From: Apteryx mantelli
Lineage: Eukaryota > Chordata > Aves > Apterygiformes > Apterygidae
Direction of reading: 5' to 3'
NCBI RefSeq assembly: GCF_036417845.1
Contig: NC_089981.1
Location: forward strand, 67,359,268-67,423,267
DNA length: 64,000 bases
Made by a program: the position numbers and the translations under genes. The notes beneath the pieces are model-generated. The model saw nothing but the letters and a program-made list of their open reading frames with translations, did not search any database and was not told the origin of the DNA. Positions within the stretch are counted from its first letter, which is position 1; each line of letters opens with the position of its first letter. Below are positions 25,301 to 37,080 of the stretch, piece after piece.

Positions 25301-28300
25301 ATACGTAACAGGGAGAAACTAAGGGAGGATACCAGACAAAATGTTTGGCAGAGATACTTCACATCCCCAGTCACATTAGGAAAGTAGGAGAAGCTTTATA
25401 TTTTGGGGCTCTTTAAATATAACTCACTGTGGGCCCATGATACATTCAAAGCATAACTGCATTAAAATTGTAAGAATAATTTCCCAAACTGCCAGCCTTG
25501 CGACTCAAACTAGTCTGAGGCAAAGTAAGACTGGTCTTTGTCAAACACTACTCTTACTTTATAGACCAACAGTGCTTTAAAACTAGACTGGGGGGAAAAA
25601 AAAAAAAATCACAGGTAACAGTAGGAAACATGCCAAGTTATTCAGCAGGTCATTTGCATTTCTAAAATCTGTGATTTTTTCCAGTCACCATGGCACAAGT
25701 AGGAGAAAAAAAATAAGCAAAACACTTATTTAAGTGTTTAACTTCCCAAGAGCTAGACTAATTCAGAATCTTTTTACAGCTAAATCAGGTTTTCCTTGTT
25801 CTTTGAAATTCTGTGGGTCATAAGAGTAGGCAACAAAAAAATCTAAATGAAATAAAAGTGGGGCAATGGTGGTAACATCCCCTTATGAGAGGACACAAGC
25901 ACAGTCCTCTTCAACCTTTCCTCGTTTTCTCAAAACCACCATGAGGCAGAAGTCCGAATCTCTGCTCAGATCCCAGACTTCTATACCCCATTACTACACC
26001 TGTCTCGAACTTTCTCTGACCCATACTTACTTTATCTTATGAAAGCTTAATTTATGTTGGTTCAGGATGGTGAATTTGCTATAGTGCCACCTATTGCACA
26101 ACATATCATTTCTTGTGCATTCCAATCCATAAGATGGGGAGGGAACTGTGTTAAAAAAGTGATTTCTTCTATCAAACCTGAAAAAGTGGATCATGTAAGG
26201 GACACCTTTTTCAAAAGAAAGCTCCCACGGAGCACCTCAGTTTGCACATCTGGTATGGAAGCTTTTATCAGTATGTTCTTGTCTAAGTCATGCACAGACA
26301 AACTAGACAGATGTACTCCATTCACTGAATCCCCCCAAATTTATTTTACCTTACTTGCTATTGTGATGATTATCAAGCTGTATTTTTTTTTCCTCAGTCA
26401 TCTCCTCTCTCCTGTTACAGTCACTGAAGTGGAAAGCACAGTGTTTTATAATTAATCATCCTAGTACCAACTATGGCATTACAGCCTGATATCATTACAT
26501 AAACCTGGCAGGAGGTGAACACAGGTCGCAAAGCTCTGCCTGCACACATTCTTCATCTTAACTGGGACTAATGACAAAAGAAACAGGGAAGTAAATGATC
26601 ATAAAAGTTTACTGGAATATTTTGCTGGATGATAAGCATTCTTCTAGTAAAGGCACATCCTGGCTTTTATGAAAAGCCGTTCTATTCTGCCAGATATTAC
26701 CATTCTAGCATTGCCTATATGTCTTGCAACAAATTACTGCTTTAGACAGTGTTCACTGTACAACTGGTAATGCCTCCATCAGTGAAAGGAGAGCCAGTGA
26801 ATTTCTTCCTACACCTCAAGGCTGGTTTCAGTCACACAAATGAAATCAGGGCTTTATCTTCTGAATTCCAGCTGAATTCATGCTATCGTTCATGCTAGCA
26901 GTTAGGTGAAAAAAATTCACTGAAAATGGTGAGTATACTTAGTTGCCATCATTCAGTACCAGTTAAACTCATTTGGGACTAAGAAAGTTAAGAGAAAGAA
27001 GTCAAGCACTCAAAACACTAGCCACATTCAAGACAAGTCAGAAACTGGATTCTGTAGATAGAGATGCTTCACTGCAGGTTGTATGCCTGCCTAGAGGGTG
27101 GGTATTCATTTAGCTGAGCTGTGAGCCTCAGAATGGGAAAACAGATTCAGAGGGAGGAAAAAACACAGAAGCTGACTGTGAAAGCAGCAGAAAAACAAGA
27201 ACCTTTAAGGAGATGACAGTCCTGAAAGAAATCAAAGAAACTTTTCCGAGCAGAAAGTTGAATGGAAAGGGAGATTAGGAACAGTGAGCAAGAAAACTGT
27301 GTTCTGTTTGAGTCTTCGCTATACTTTAAAGCTGTAACTTCCAAGCCGTATCAGCACCTTTCAAAGGAAAAGGCTTTAAAAAGGGATTCTTGCTAGAAGG
27401 GAGATACTGCTTGAGGGCTTTGTATAAATGGAACTGTAATATGTGAGGCTGTCTCCCAGTCTGAGGAAGTCCTGGTTGAATATTTGAAGCCAGACAAAAT
27501 AGAACAAACTGGAAGAGGTATCAAAGGAAATAAGCCTGCTCTGGCAGAAAAATTCCTTGGATGATCCAACTGGTCTTTCCTCATTTCCAGTGTTTGGATA
27601 GCCATTTGAGATTATGCAATTTACTATGATGCCAGGACACTGCAATCCTTCAGGGCAATCCACAAATACTGTGTTTGTTGTCACTCTCTATTTTAGACGC
27701 TCTAAATATAGGCCCATTAGACTTGATGATTCTGCGTGTTTATAGCATGACTACCCCTGTTTCAAGAGAGTGAAAAGCAACTCTGGAAAAAGGCATGCTT
27801 GAGCAAAGCTTGTACTTAAAGGGACCCAACACCTGAGGCGCCAGTATCAAAAATTATCTAAGTAGCATAAACAGATTTCTTGACAAGTCAAACTCGTACA
27901 CAATACATAAAAGTATGTTTGCATCACAGTATTGTCTAATGCATTTTTATTTCTAATTGTAATTTCTCTATAATCATCAAAACATGAATTACAGTGTGCG
28001 GTATACTAACCTGATCTGGAACAGAGCATATAAGAAAACACAGTGGTGTTAGTAAGAATAAAACATGTTACAGGGACAAAAAAAGAACCTATTATGGAAT
28101 ATCTCTGACAGCAAGACCACATCTAAAAAGAAGGGACAGTAAGATGACAGTCCCTCAGTGTTGCTAGCTCATCTTCTGGGTTCACTGGGAATTTGAACAG
28201 AATACAAAAGGTTTCTTACCTCTGATGCAAAGGGGTGGACCCCTTTGCTGAAAATGAAATTCAAAATATTCTGCTAACTACCAGCACTTTGGCATTGACT

Positions 28301-30187
28301 GGTTTCAGTGAGTGCCTGCTGCTCCTCTCTTTTATGGTACTGTGGCATCCCTTCGATAGAATCAGCTCTGCCTGTGAGACAGCAGGTATTTTGGTGCATT
28401 CCAGAAAAGGCATCCAAGACACATTGCTATGTATCTACACGAGATCATGCAAATAGCGCAATGGTACATGGAGCCAGGCTGGGGAAATCTCAGCTGGGGA
28501 CAGCAAATCACTTGCCTTTTATTACACTTGGGATTTTGCTGAGGAAGAAACAGGAGGAGCCATTTCAGGCCTGAATATCAGCCATAGGAACACAGAGCAG
28601 TTGCACTCAAGAGCATCAAATACTGCCGAAAGAGTTATTGCAAACATTACTGTGGAGCTTCCATGAGGTGCTCATCTTTTAATCTGATACTAATGCTCAA
28701 TTATGAAGAATTTAGGATATTGACAAATATGCAGTATTATACATTGAACTTCATGTAAATTCGCTGTCAAAGAAAGAGCATAGAAAGGTCGACACTAGTC
28801 CCTGGTTTCAGGGTGCTTGCAACGGCTTAAACGGAATAGTCAGGGGCACTGCCAACACACATGTGCAGTGCTATCAGCCACCAGGGAGTCAAACAAAATG
28901 ATTAAGACTAAAAAAAGAAATGGACATTGGTCAATCACTCAATGCTTAGGGCATTATTGCTGAAGCAGACTGCCACGAAACTGAATAGCAGGGAGCACTG
29001 TGTTACAGGAACACTAACAGAGTGTGCAGAGACCTTGGGGAGAAGGTTTGCTGCAGATCGAACTGAGTATTATTTTTAGGGGAAGCTTCAGTGATGGCAG
29101 CCCCTTTTATCCTGGCTTGAGCCAGTGGTATACAAGCTCTCTGGGTATATGTACTTGCATATGATACATATAAAATCTAAAATTAAACAAACAACCATTT
29201 ATATGTGCAGGAAAAAAAATCTCCAGCTTTCACACATAAATAGGAATGTGATTTGATCTTTCCAAGTTCCGCATTTTGAGGATACAGAACAAGCTAGCTG
29301 GCTATATCAAACTAATGTTCCTTAAAAAAAAAAAAAGGAAATCTACGGTGAGGCATTTCACTGTTCTTTCCTATTCAGACAATTGATTCAGTTCTTAGTC
29401 CTTCAAAGAAAAAAAAATTTATAGTCTTCCTTTTCAAACAGCAGACATTTGATTTAACATTCAATCATGTAAGGTTTAAATGCATAAGGCTATCAGACAT
29501 TCTGTATACCTAACAAAAAATGTTCTACTTACCTATATTTTAAATTATGCATGAGGAAACTAAGACACTGAGATGAATATTATGAGGTAAGACAATTAGA
29601 GTCACGACATATTCAGCTCTCAACTGGACTTGGCTGATGGAACATTTTGCCTCCCAAATTTTTTAGACAAGAATTTCACTTTTATTACATTCCTGGATGC
29701 TGTCAGACTTTAAGTAACTAGAAAGATAATTTTCTTTAAATTAAGGTATCAGGTCTGATTTATGCATAACATGTTCTGCGTTATTTCTGTACTTTAGTAG
29801 AGCAATATTGTAAAAAACAAAACAAAACAAAAAACAGGTTTAAGTTTAAGACAGGCTTATTTTTTCTTGAAGACTGAATTCTTTTCACAAAAACAAAGCA
29901 AAAGAAAGAACTTCATAAAGATTTCATTCATCTTGCTGAGAAATCAATATAATGCATTGCGTACACTGAGAGGGATGCTAGGCACTCAGACAACAAAGGC
30001 AAGATTTAAAATCTGAATATTCTCCTTTTTTGAAATTCCTATTAGGTAATATAACCAAAAGTGCTTTGTGTCTGGCAGCATGGCTGCCTATTGAGCCTGC
30101 TCTGGACATGGAAGAGCAAGAATTTTAAGGATTTGCAGATAAATTCTGTCTATTGGTGCATCAGTTTATGGTTTCTATTTACTTGGT

Positions 30188-30190
<3 letters not shown>

Positions 30191-30242
<52 letters not shown>
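30191..30242 (+). repeat. (CA)26 microsatellite
   Basis: There are 26 uninterrupted CA units, and the tract decays into AAACCCACACC before the CR1 fragment that begins a few bases on. An open frame reading alternating His-Thr passes through it and is an artefact. Confidence 0.98.
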
Positions 30243-30245
<3 letters not shown>

Positions 30246-30256
30246 CCACACCTCGG

Positions 30257-30444
30257 GTGACAGAGCACTGGAACAGGTTGCCCAGAGAGGTTGTGGAGTC
30301 TCTATCCTTGCAGATATTCAAAACCCCCCTGGATGCGATCCTGTGCAACGTGCTCTAGGTGACCCTGCTTGAGCAGGGTGGTTGGACTAGATGATCTCCA
30401 GAGGGCCCTTCCAGCCTCAACCATTCTGTGTGATTCTGTGATTG
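30257..30444 (+). mobile_element. CR1 LINE 3' end (truncated)
   Basis: It reads GAGCACTGGAACAGGTTGCC, CAGAGAGGTTGTGGAGTCTC, TGGTTGGACTAGATGATCTC, AGAGGGCCCTTCCAGCCTCA and ends in ATTCTGTG octamers. This is a characteristic avian CR1 3' terminus, strongly 5'-truncated and lacking ORFs. It lies inside STON2 intron 1, antisense to the gene. Confidence 0.93.
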
Positions 30445-33400
30445 TCAGGTTACCCTGGTGCCACACCAGAGCTAACGTAGTAATAAGCTAACATGGTTAT
30501 TCTGCTCCTCAGCCCAGGGTATTTCTGAGTTGCACAGCATTATGATATGTGGAAATACCAGTTCAAAGCAAATGTTAAAGCAGCATTTCTGTTCTCTCCC
30601 CTGCTTGTAGGAAGCCGAGTCCAGTTAACTTTTGGCAAAAACTGTCTACTCAGTGGACCAGTTTTGAAAATGGGAGGCAGAGAAGTCGATTTCAAAAGAC
30701 TTTAGTGATATTTACCTCCCTCCTTCACAGAGACGCAGACCCACAAAAAACTGAAGCACAGGAGTAAGCAAAAGGGACGGGGACCTGATGTGCCGTTACC
30801 AGGCCTGCCAGTGACTCACTGCAGCAGAGCTGTAAATCTGACTCCAGCATAATTCATACAGACACAAACAAAAGCATGTTATACACTGCTGAAGATTAGC
30901 AAAATTAGAAGAATTTTGGCTGACAAAGTTCCTTAAGAGAAGAGATTAAAACTTCATAGTTCATGCCTGTTTCATTGTCACAGAAGAGCTTAATCTGGCT
31001 GTTTGAAACTGCATTTCCCAAATGTCTGTGGCCACCCTCAATTAATTTGAGCTCCAAGCATTTTCATACCAATCGCTTGGATCGAATACAGGGAGTATTT
31101 GCAATCTGTTTTGGAAAAGAGTCAATATAGATATATTGGTGCCAAACTCTGAGCACACATGTACTGTGGTAAACCAGTACAGATGCCTCCATTCAGAGAG
31201 ACCTGGACAATTAAATTAAATTGCAGAGGTCACAGTGATGAGTTATTTAGAGGGAGAGAAAAAGCCAACATCTGCCCAGATTCTACCACCGTTTTACCCC
31301 CTTTAGTGACACCTGGGGTTCTGGCAGAAAATACTGAAAAAGCCCAGGCACCCAGATCCCCTCTGAGCACTTACTCCTCATGCTGAACTCATGTACCTTA
31401 TAATTTGGAATGAGATTTAGGAACATACACCTGATGTTTCCATCATGAATGAGATATGAGGGGATATAATTTTCAGCCAAGCAAGTATTTCAACTTCAGT
31501 AAACTGGAAACAGTATGTCGAGAATCAGAGTAAGGAGAAATTATGGGTGGCAAGTTTCAGTCCTGAGGAGCAGCTAGTCATTAAACAGCAACTAATCATT
31601 AAACTTCATAGGCCAAATTCTTCCCTACAGCTGTTCTATTGAAACATTTTTATTGCAAAGTAAACTGCCCTTGTGCTATGGAGCTTGAGTAGCTCAAGTT
31701 TCAGAAACACAGCTAGTAATACTTATTCTCTTCAAAAATGCTTAGTAGTGCTTTTTCCATGAGTCTCAATCACCCACACAACCACAAAACCACCATGCAA
31801 TTCTGCAAAATGGTACCTTCTGTTCACAAGAGGCCCCTGGTTTAGATAGTGAGAGAACAAAATTACTACATAATATACCCATCCCCTTTTTCAAAAGTAA
31901 ATTAAAGATAGTTCTTTCATTTCAGCTCACAGCGGGCAAACCCAAGAGCCCACAGACGGACTCAGTTTCTATAAATACTCACTCACTTCTATAAATGCCA
32001 ATTAGAACTTGGCCTAAAAGAACGTAATGAGACAAGAAGCACAGCTCAGCAAAAAGAGACTTTCTCTCACTCACCAGGCAGGTCTGCTGTCCAGGGACCG
32101 CAGGAGCCCTGCTCTGAACCTCAGCAGCAGGGTACACTGGCTGCTCTGTGAATACGAGGATGGTTTGTACTAGTAGAGCACCTTCACAGGCTCTTGAGGC
32201 ACACAGGCCAATTCTATCCTAGTTTTAAGCCAAAGGAATTACGCTGAGACATTAGTTCAGTTACCTGAATAAAGGGAGATGAATCATCTAACTTTAGACA
32301 CCCAGAGTTAGACATCTAAGCTAGTCACCTGATACTCTGTTTATAGTCAATAGAAAGAAGACGACACCCCCAGAGCACCCTTCATCCGAGCTATCGAGAA
32401 GGAGGTGAATCACCCTCCAGAAAGCCTACGGCAACTAACTTAGGCTCACATATCACACCTAAGTTATGGCAGCTGAATCTCAGCCAAAAATAATGTTGCC
32501 TGTCTCTACTGTCTGCCTCAATTTCCCCTTTCATTGGTACATTGTGTTAGTTTAGATCCTGCCTAACCCAGTAAAATCTCTCCCTCTTCCAGGGAATCCA
32601 GCTATTTCCCCAAACCCTAAGGTATGTACTGCTGACCCCTCAGGGCTTCTATGCAGGTATTTATTATTATTGCTACCAGGTAACATCCCCCATCCTTTTC
32701 AGGGTATTTTTGATGCTGCTTTTTGGCTTCCTCCTTCACTACTCTCCTTAGGGCCGCTACCTGTTTTTTTTTTAGGACTCTTCCCTGAGAGTTTCACTTA
32801 GTTCTGTCTTCTCAGAGAGAAAATGCCTGCAACAAAGCTTAGGAGCCACATTTAACACTCAAGATAAATGACTTTACACAATGAAAAATATAAGTAGGAT
32901 CACAATCTGTGTATCCCATCTTTCTTGTCAATACCAAATACACAATCCTGCCTTACTCTGCAAAGAATGAACAAGAGAAACCAGCACTGGTTTGTTATTC
33001 AAAGGCTTATTTCACATTTCATATGAATGCCTCTGAGCAATATAAGATGAAATCACCAACTGCTGATTTGAAGTAATGGCACAACAAATCAAGATGTTCA
33101 TACAGCACGACCTCTTCCAGTAAATAAAAATGTAAATTTCCAAAAAAAGTATTACATATATTTCTAGACAAGTCATTGAAGCAGACTGATGAACCTCAAT
33201 AAATGACTGCTGAGAAAATATTTTCAACATTTTAGGAAATATTTACTATGAGAAAAGTACCTACTGAGGGCAGTTTTGGAATGGGTGAGGGGGAAGGCTC
33301 TAATTTTATGGCTCCCTTTCATCAACTGCATCTCTACAGAACTGATATTTAAGAAACCTACATATGTCAGTAATATACTTTCTATAATAGTATTTTCTAA

Positions 33401-36372
33401 TAGTAAAGTACTGTTTGTGTCTATAGCTACTCAAGGGACACATGCATTAATGTCTTCTTTTACTGTAACTTCTTTTTGAACAGTATGTTATGGTGTTTAT
33501 ATTTCCTTCATACTTTCCTGTAAATATATACCTAGAATTAGTTTACATTTGAAAAATTTGAAACAAGTAGCTCAAGATGATATATGTTAAGTTTACACTA
33601 GCAAGCAGTGTAAGCCTTACCAATAGGAGCAGATCTGTAGGGTGAAACACTTGGCATTAAGGGTATAGCTTCAATACTACTGCTTTTAGGAGTTTTTACT
33701 TCAGATCATCTCTGAACTGGTCTTGGAAGCACTTCCACAGTGAACAGCCACAGAGACCCATGAAAATGGCTCTCTTGAATTTTGCTGATCAGGGCCTCTA
33801 TAAGCCTTAGTTTGGTAGGATGAATTCTGTGGGATTCAGGCTACCTAATTTAAGCCAATTTAAAGTCATGTATTCTAAGTTAGCCTTTAAGGCTCTATCT
33901 ACAGTTAGCAGAGGGGGAAGGACAGCTCCAGAGGAGAATTCAGCTCTTCCACACCCATGATAGGCGAGAATTGCCTTCTGAAGGCTCTCCTGTCTGAGCT
34001 GACCACAGAGCAAACTAAAATGATTAGCTTCGACACATCCAGTTTTTCAGTGGCCGAGATTATATCACAGAATCCCACCACGTGAATCCTTAAAGCTCTA
34101 TAACTTATTGCTTGAGAATGTTTTTAGTTTTCCTGCTTTCAAAGTGAAAGCTAACATTGCTGAAAAGCTTCAGACTTAGGTCAGACTTTTACTTTCAGCC
34201 TGTCTATAAGCATTTCACCAATTTAAATTTAACTTATTCTGTTTACTGGCAAAGACTAGGATGGCTGCTTTGCATAAAGCCTCAGTGCAATACTTGGGCT
34301 AAAAGCCTCCTGAGGAAGTGATACCATCAGGAGCAGCATTAAAGCAGGAGAACCTAAAAGCTTGCAGCTAGTCCCACCTTGGCAACTGCCTTCTGGCTGG
34401 AGAACTCATCACTTGCAGAACAGGGGCAACAGAAGCCTGACACAGCAAAACATCTTCTTGAGCGATTTCTAGTACACATATTGCATAAATACTATTTCTC
34501 ATCTTCATTTACTGATGCCAGACTTGACATAGCTGAAAAGAAAGGACTCTAAACATGATGTATTTAGCCCACTCACAGCATGGTTTTAGCCCACACACAG
34601 TCTGGGTTTCTCAAGCATGAACCTGTACCAGCTGCTAGTGCTTAGCGAGTTAGGCTGGCAAGGCAGCACAAACAGGGACTTGGGATTTGGAACTGGCAGC
34701 TATTGAGATGTATTTGTTGTTCTTTACCTTGTGCCCATTGGACTTCTATCTAAACCACCACATAGCAGAATATTAATTATGTCACTGATGTAACTAGGGA
34801 GCCAAAGGATAAAGGAATAAAGGAGAGGCCTGCAGTTAAAGAGCAAGGTAGACTGGCAAGACCTTAATGATAACTAAGGGCACGAATCATAGGAGGGTAC
34901 AGGTAGTCAGAATGGAGATACAGTGCACCATGTGAGAGAAAAAAACTCACCATTTCTGTTCTTGGAAAGGTTAATTGTCATGCTCTTAATGGCTTTGATA
35001 TTTTAAAAATAATTTAGAAGGCTCAACTATAAAAGAGCAGTGATCACTAAAGCTGCCAGCTGTATTCCTGTATCTAGGCAATACTATATTTTAGATCTGC
35101 CTGAGGAACTGTAGAGTCTTACTACTTGCTTTCTACTTGAGATCTCCATAAGAATATCATGAAAAGCCTTTAATATTACACAGAAGAACCCCAAAACTAC
35201 TACCTGAGAAAAGCATGATATCACAGATTAAAGGTAACTCATAGCAAATACCACCTTAAGTTATAATCAGCTAAACCTGTGAAAATTCCTTAAAGAGGAA
35301 CCTTTCCAAACCTAGGCATTTGGAAACTCTAAGTATTTAGGGAATCCCAGGTAATACATCTCACTGTAGATGGGGGAAGCAGGTCTTCAAGCTTATTTGT
35401 GATAAGCAACACATTTTATTTGCTAATAGATCTGATTATCTGAAAAATATTCATACAAATTCCACAGCTCACTTGTTGGTGTAACACAAGGTACATTTTA
35501 GTCATCTAGGCAGAGGAAGAAAAAAAAAAATCCAAGAATCACCTGTCACAGTGGGCATAAGCATTTTGCAAGCAACCCTTACCATGAAATTTACTTGCCC
35601 AAACTAGTAAGTTTACAAAATATACATTTCACAGAAAACAAGAATGATTCACAGATGATTCACAAGTATAAAACGTTGTGTTCATCATATATTTGCCTTG
35701 ACAGTACTAAAAATGCCCTCAAACCATGTGAAGCTATTCTAAGGATAATTCCCATCAAAAGGCCTGACTAAGTAGAGGAAGAGGTGAGCTGTAAAGTATC
35801 ACCTGATCCAGTCAAGGAGTCAAACGTTAGTTTTTCAAAGAGGAACAAATTAAAAAAAAAAATCCAAGTCTCAAAAAAGATGAAATCATGGGACAAAAAC
35901 AGAAGAGTTTAGTCTGATTTCAGCAAATTACACTCAACAAAATAATTAGCAAAAATCAACAAAGAAAAGTGGAGCTACAGTGTGGAAAGGATATCTAACA
36001 CAAGGACTTACAGATGGGCAGGGAGGGGTCCGCCCAGTTGTATATCAACATAAAAATTCACTTTGTGTGGGAATACGTTCTTTGACAATTTTTAATCTAT
36101 AATTTATATAATATATTCAAAATAGACCATAGAAAGATCACTGGCAATTTGTCTTTGCTTTGCAGAATATTCAGCACAGAAAATCATTTAAAACACAGCA
36201 CATTTCAGCAGAATCAAGAAAGAAAAATCCCAAACAGAAGCAATTGTAGAGAGCAGCTGAGGGGTAGGTGGATACAGGCAGCTTCCACACGCTGCTGTTA
36301 ATGATTCATTAACCCTTCTGCAGATGCAGCGCACAAGCCCCCGGTGCCTGTACACGGACATGATGTACGTTA

Positions 36373-36437
36373 TGGGCTGGACTAGATGATCTCCAGAGGT
36401 CCCTTCCAACCTCAGCGATTCTGTGATTCTGTGATTA
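36373..36437 (+). mobile_element. CR1 LINE 3' end (very short)
   Basis: TGGGCTGGACTAGATGATCT, CCAGAGGTCCCTTCCAACCT, then GATTCTGTGATTCTGTGATT is the last ~65 bp of a CR1 element with two intact 3' octamers. It lies about 100 bp from the edge of the STON2 CpG island. Confidence 0.92.
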
Positions 36438-36784
36438 TCACGAACGCAGAGGAGAGCGCTCATTTGGGAGAGGACACTGGCGGGTTGCTAGGCTGCACAT
36501 CGTAAACAGCCTTCAGCACAAACAGTTACCAAAAAGGGTGCCAGAACCAAGGCGGGACAGGCTGAAGCACGGTCCAGGCGGCGGCGGCCAGGAGCGATGC
36601 TTGAGCCCCGCCGGGGAGCTGCGAGCCGCCAAGCGGAGGGAAAACTTGAGCCGCCCGGGTGCGAGCAGCGCCCGGGGGGAGGACGCGGCTCCCGACCTGC
36701 CTCGACCTGCCCCGGGCTCCGACTCCGCGTTTTCCTTGACCTACCCCTGCTCAAACGCAGCCCGCAAGCCCGCGCCGCACTTAC

Positions 36785-36960
36785 CAAGCAGCCCGGCAGG
36801 GAAGCGGCGCGCCCCCTCCCCGGCTCCCGGCTCCCTGCTCCCGTTCCGTGCTGGGCTGGGCCGCCGGCCCGGCCCGGCCCGGCCCCCGCCGCCTCCCGGC
36901 ACCAGCCAGACACCTACCGGGGCAGGAGCCCGGCGCCCGCAGCGGCGCCCGCTGAGGCGC
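36785..36960 (-). other. STON2: Probable STON2 non-coding first exon (upper limit approximate)
   Basis: A strong donor (CTTG followed by GTAAGTG) at 36778-36784 on the minus strand lies inside the CpG island, downstream of the minus-strand CCAAT box. The exon would be 5' UTR. The transcription start is unknown, so 36960 is a guess guided by the promoter elements. Two other donors could serve alternative first exons: GTAGGTG at 36911-36917 and GTAGGTC at 36738-36744. Confidence 0.4.
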
Positions 36961-37039
36961 AGCCCCGGCGGCGGCACGGCCCTCGCCTCGCCCCGCCCCG
37001 CCTCGCCTCGCCTCGCCCAGCCGCCGCCGCCGCCGCCCC

Positions 37040-37080
37040 ATTGGCCGGGCGCCCCGCCCGCCCCGCCCCGCCCCGCCCCG
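37040..37080 (-). promoter_or_regulatory. CCAAT box and GC-box cluster
   Basis: The plus strand reads CCATTGGCC at the left, a CCAAT box on the minus strand (NF-Y type). It is followed by consecutive CCCGCCCC units (Sp1/KLF-type boxes). The spacing and orientation fit a TATA-less housekeeping promoter firing leftwards into STON2. These are motif matches only. Confidence 0.5.

Larger units (their letters stand above)
19367..36784 (-). other. STON2: STON2 first intron
   Basis: This is about 17.4 kb between the CpG-island donor and the start-codon exon. It contains a (CA)26 microsatellite (30191-30242) abutting a truncated CR1 3' end (30257-30444), and a second CR1 3' end (36373-36437) just outside the CpG island. 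I see no supported exon; the longest open frames (for example 26054-26455) have no recognisable domain. The exact upper limit depends on which first exon is used. Confidence 0.7.
11526..36960 (-). other. STON2: STON2 gene, 5' portion (gene span within window)
   Basis: Stonin 2 is a cytosolic adaptor of clathrin-mediated endocytosis that links AP-2 and Eps15/intersectin to synaptotagmin during synaptic vesicle recycling. Seen here: a probable first exon in the CpG island, then coding exons at 19217-19304 (start codon exon), 18511-18765 and 11526-11723. All have GT-AG borders and phase-1 junctions that join in one open frame of about 180 codons. The identification rests on the translated N-terminus (HQSEWVSF near the start, then SAWVQFED and SESSWTTNSEDTSSPS), which matches vertebrate stonin 2 as I recall it. 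The NPF-rich, stonin-homology and mu-homology regions are absent, so the rest of the gene lies below position 1. The upper limit of the span is approximate because the transcription start cannot be read from the sequence. Confidence 0.92.

Noticed and set aside
26054-26455. 133-codon plus-strand open frame
   Set aside because: No recognisable family, no splice or promoter context, and it lies in the first intron of STON2. Length is within chance for AT-rich introns.
29535-29600. MIR-like match (GAGGAAACTAAGACACTGAG), and another near 24670-24735
   Set aside because: Only short stretches resemble MIR/CORE-SINE; too little to call without a repeat search.
30061-30372. Open frame with alternating His-Thr
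   Set aside because: It is a translation of the CA microsatellite and the CR1 fragment.
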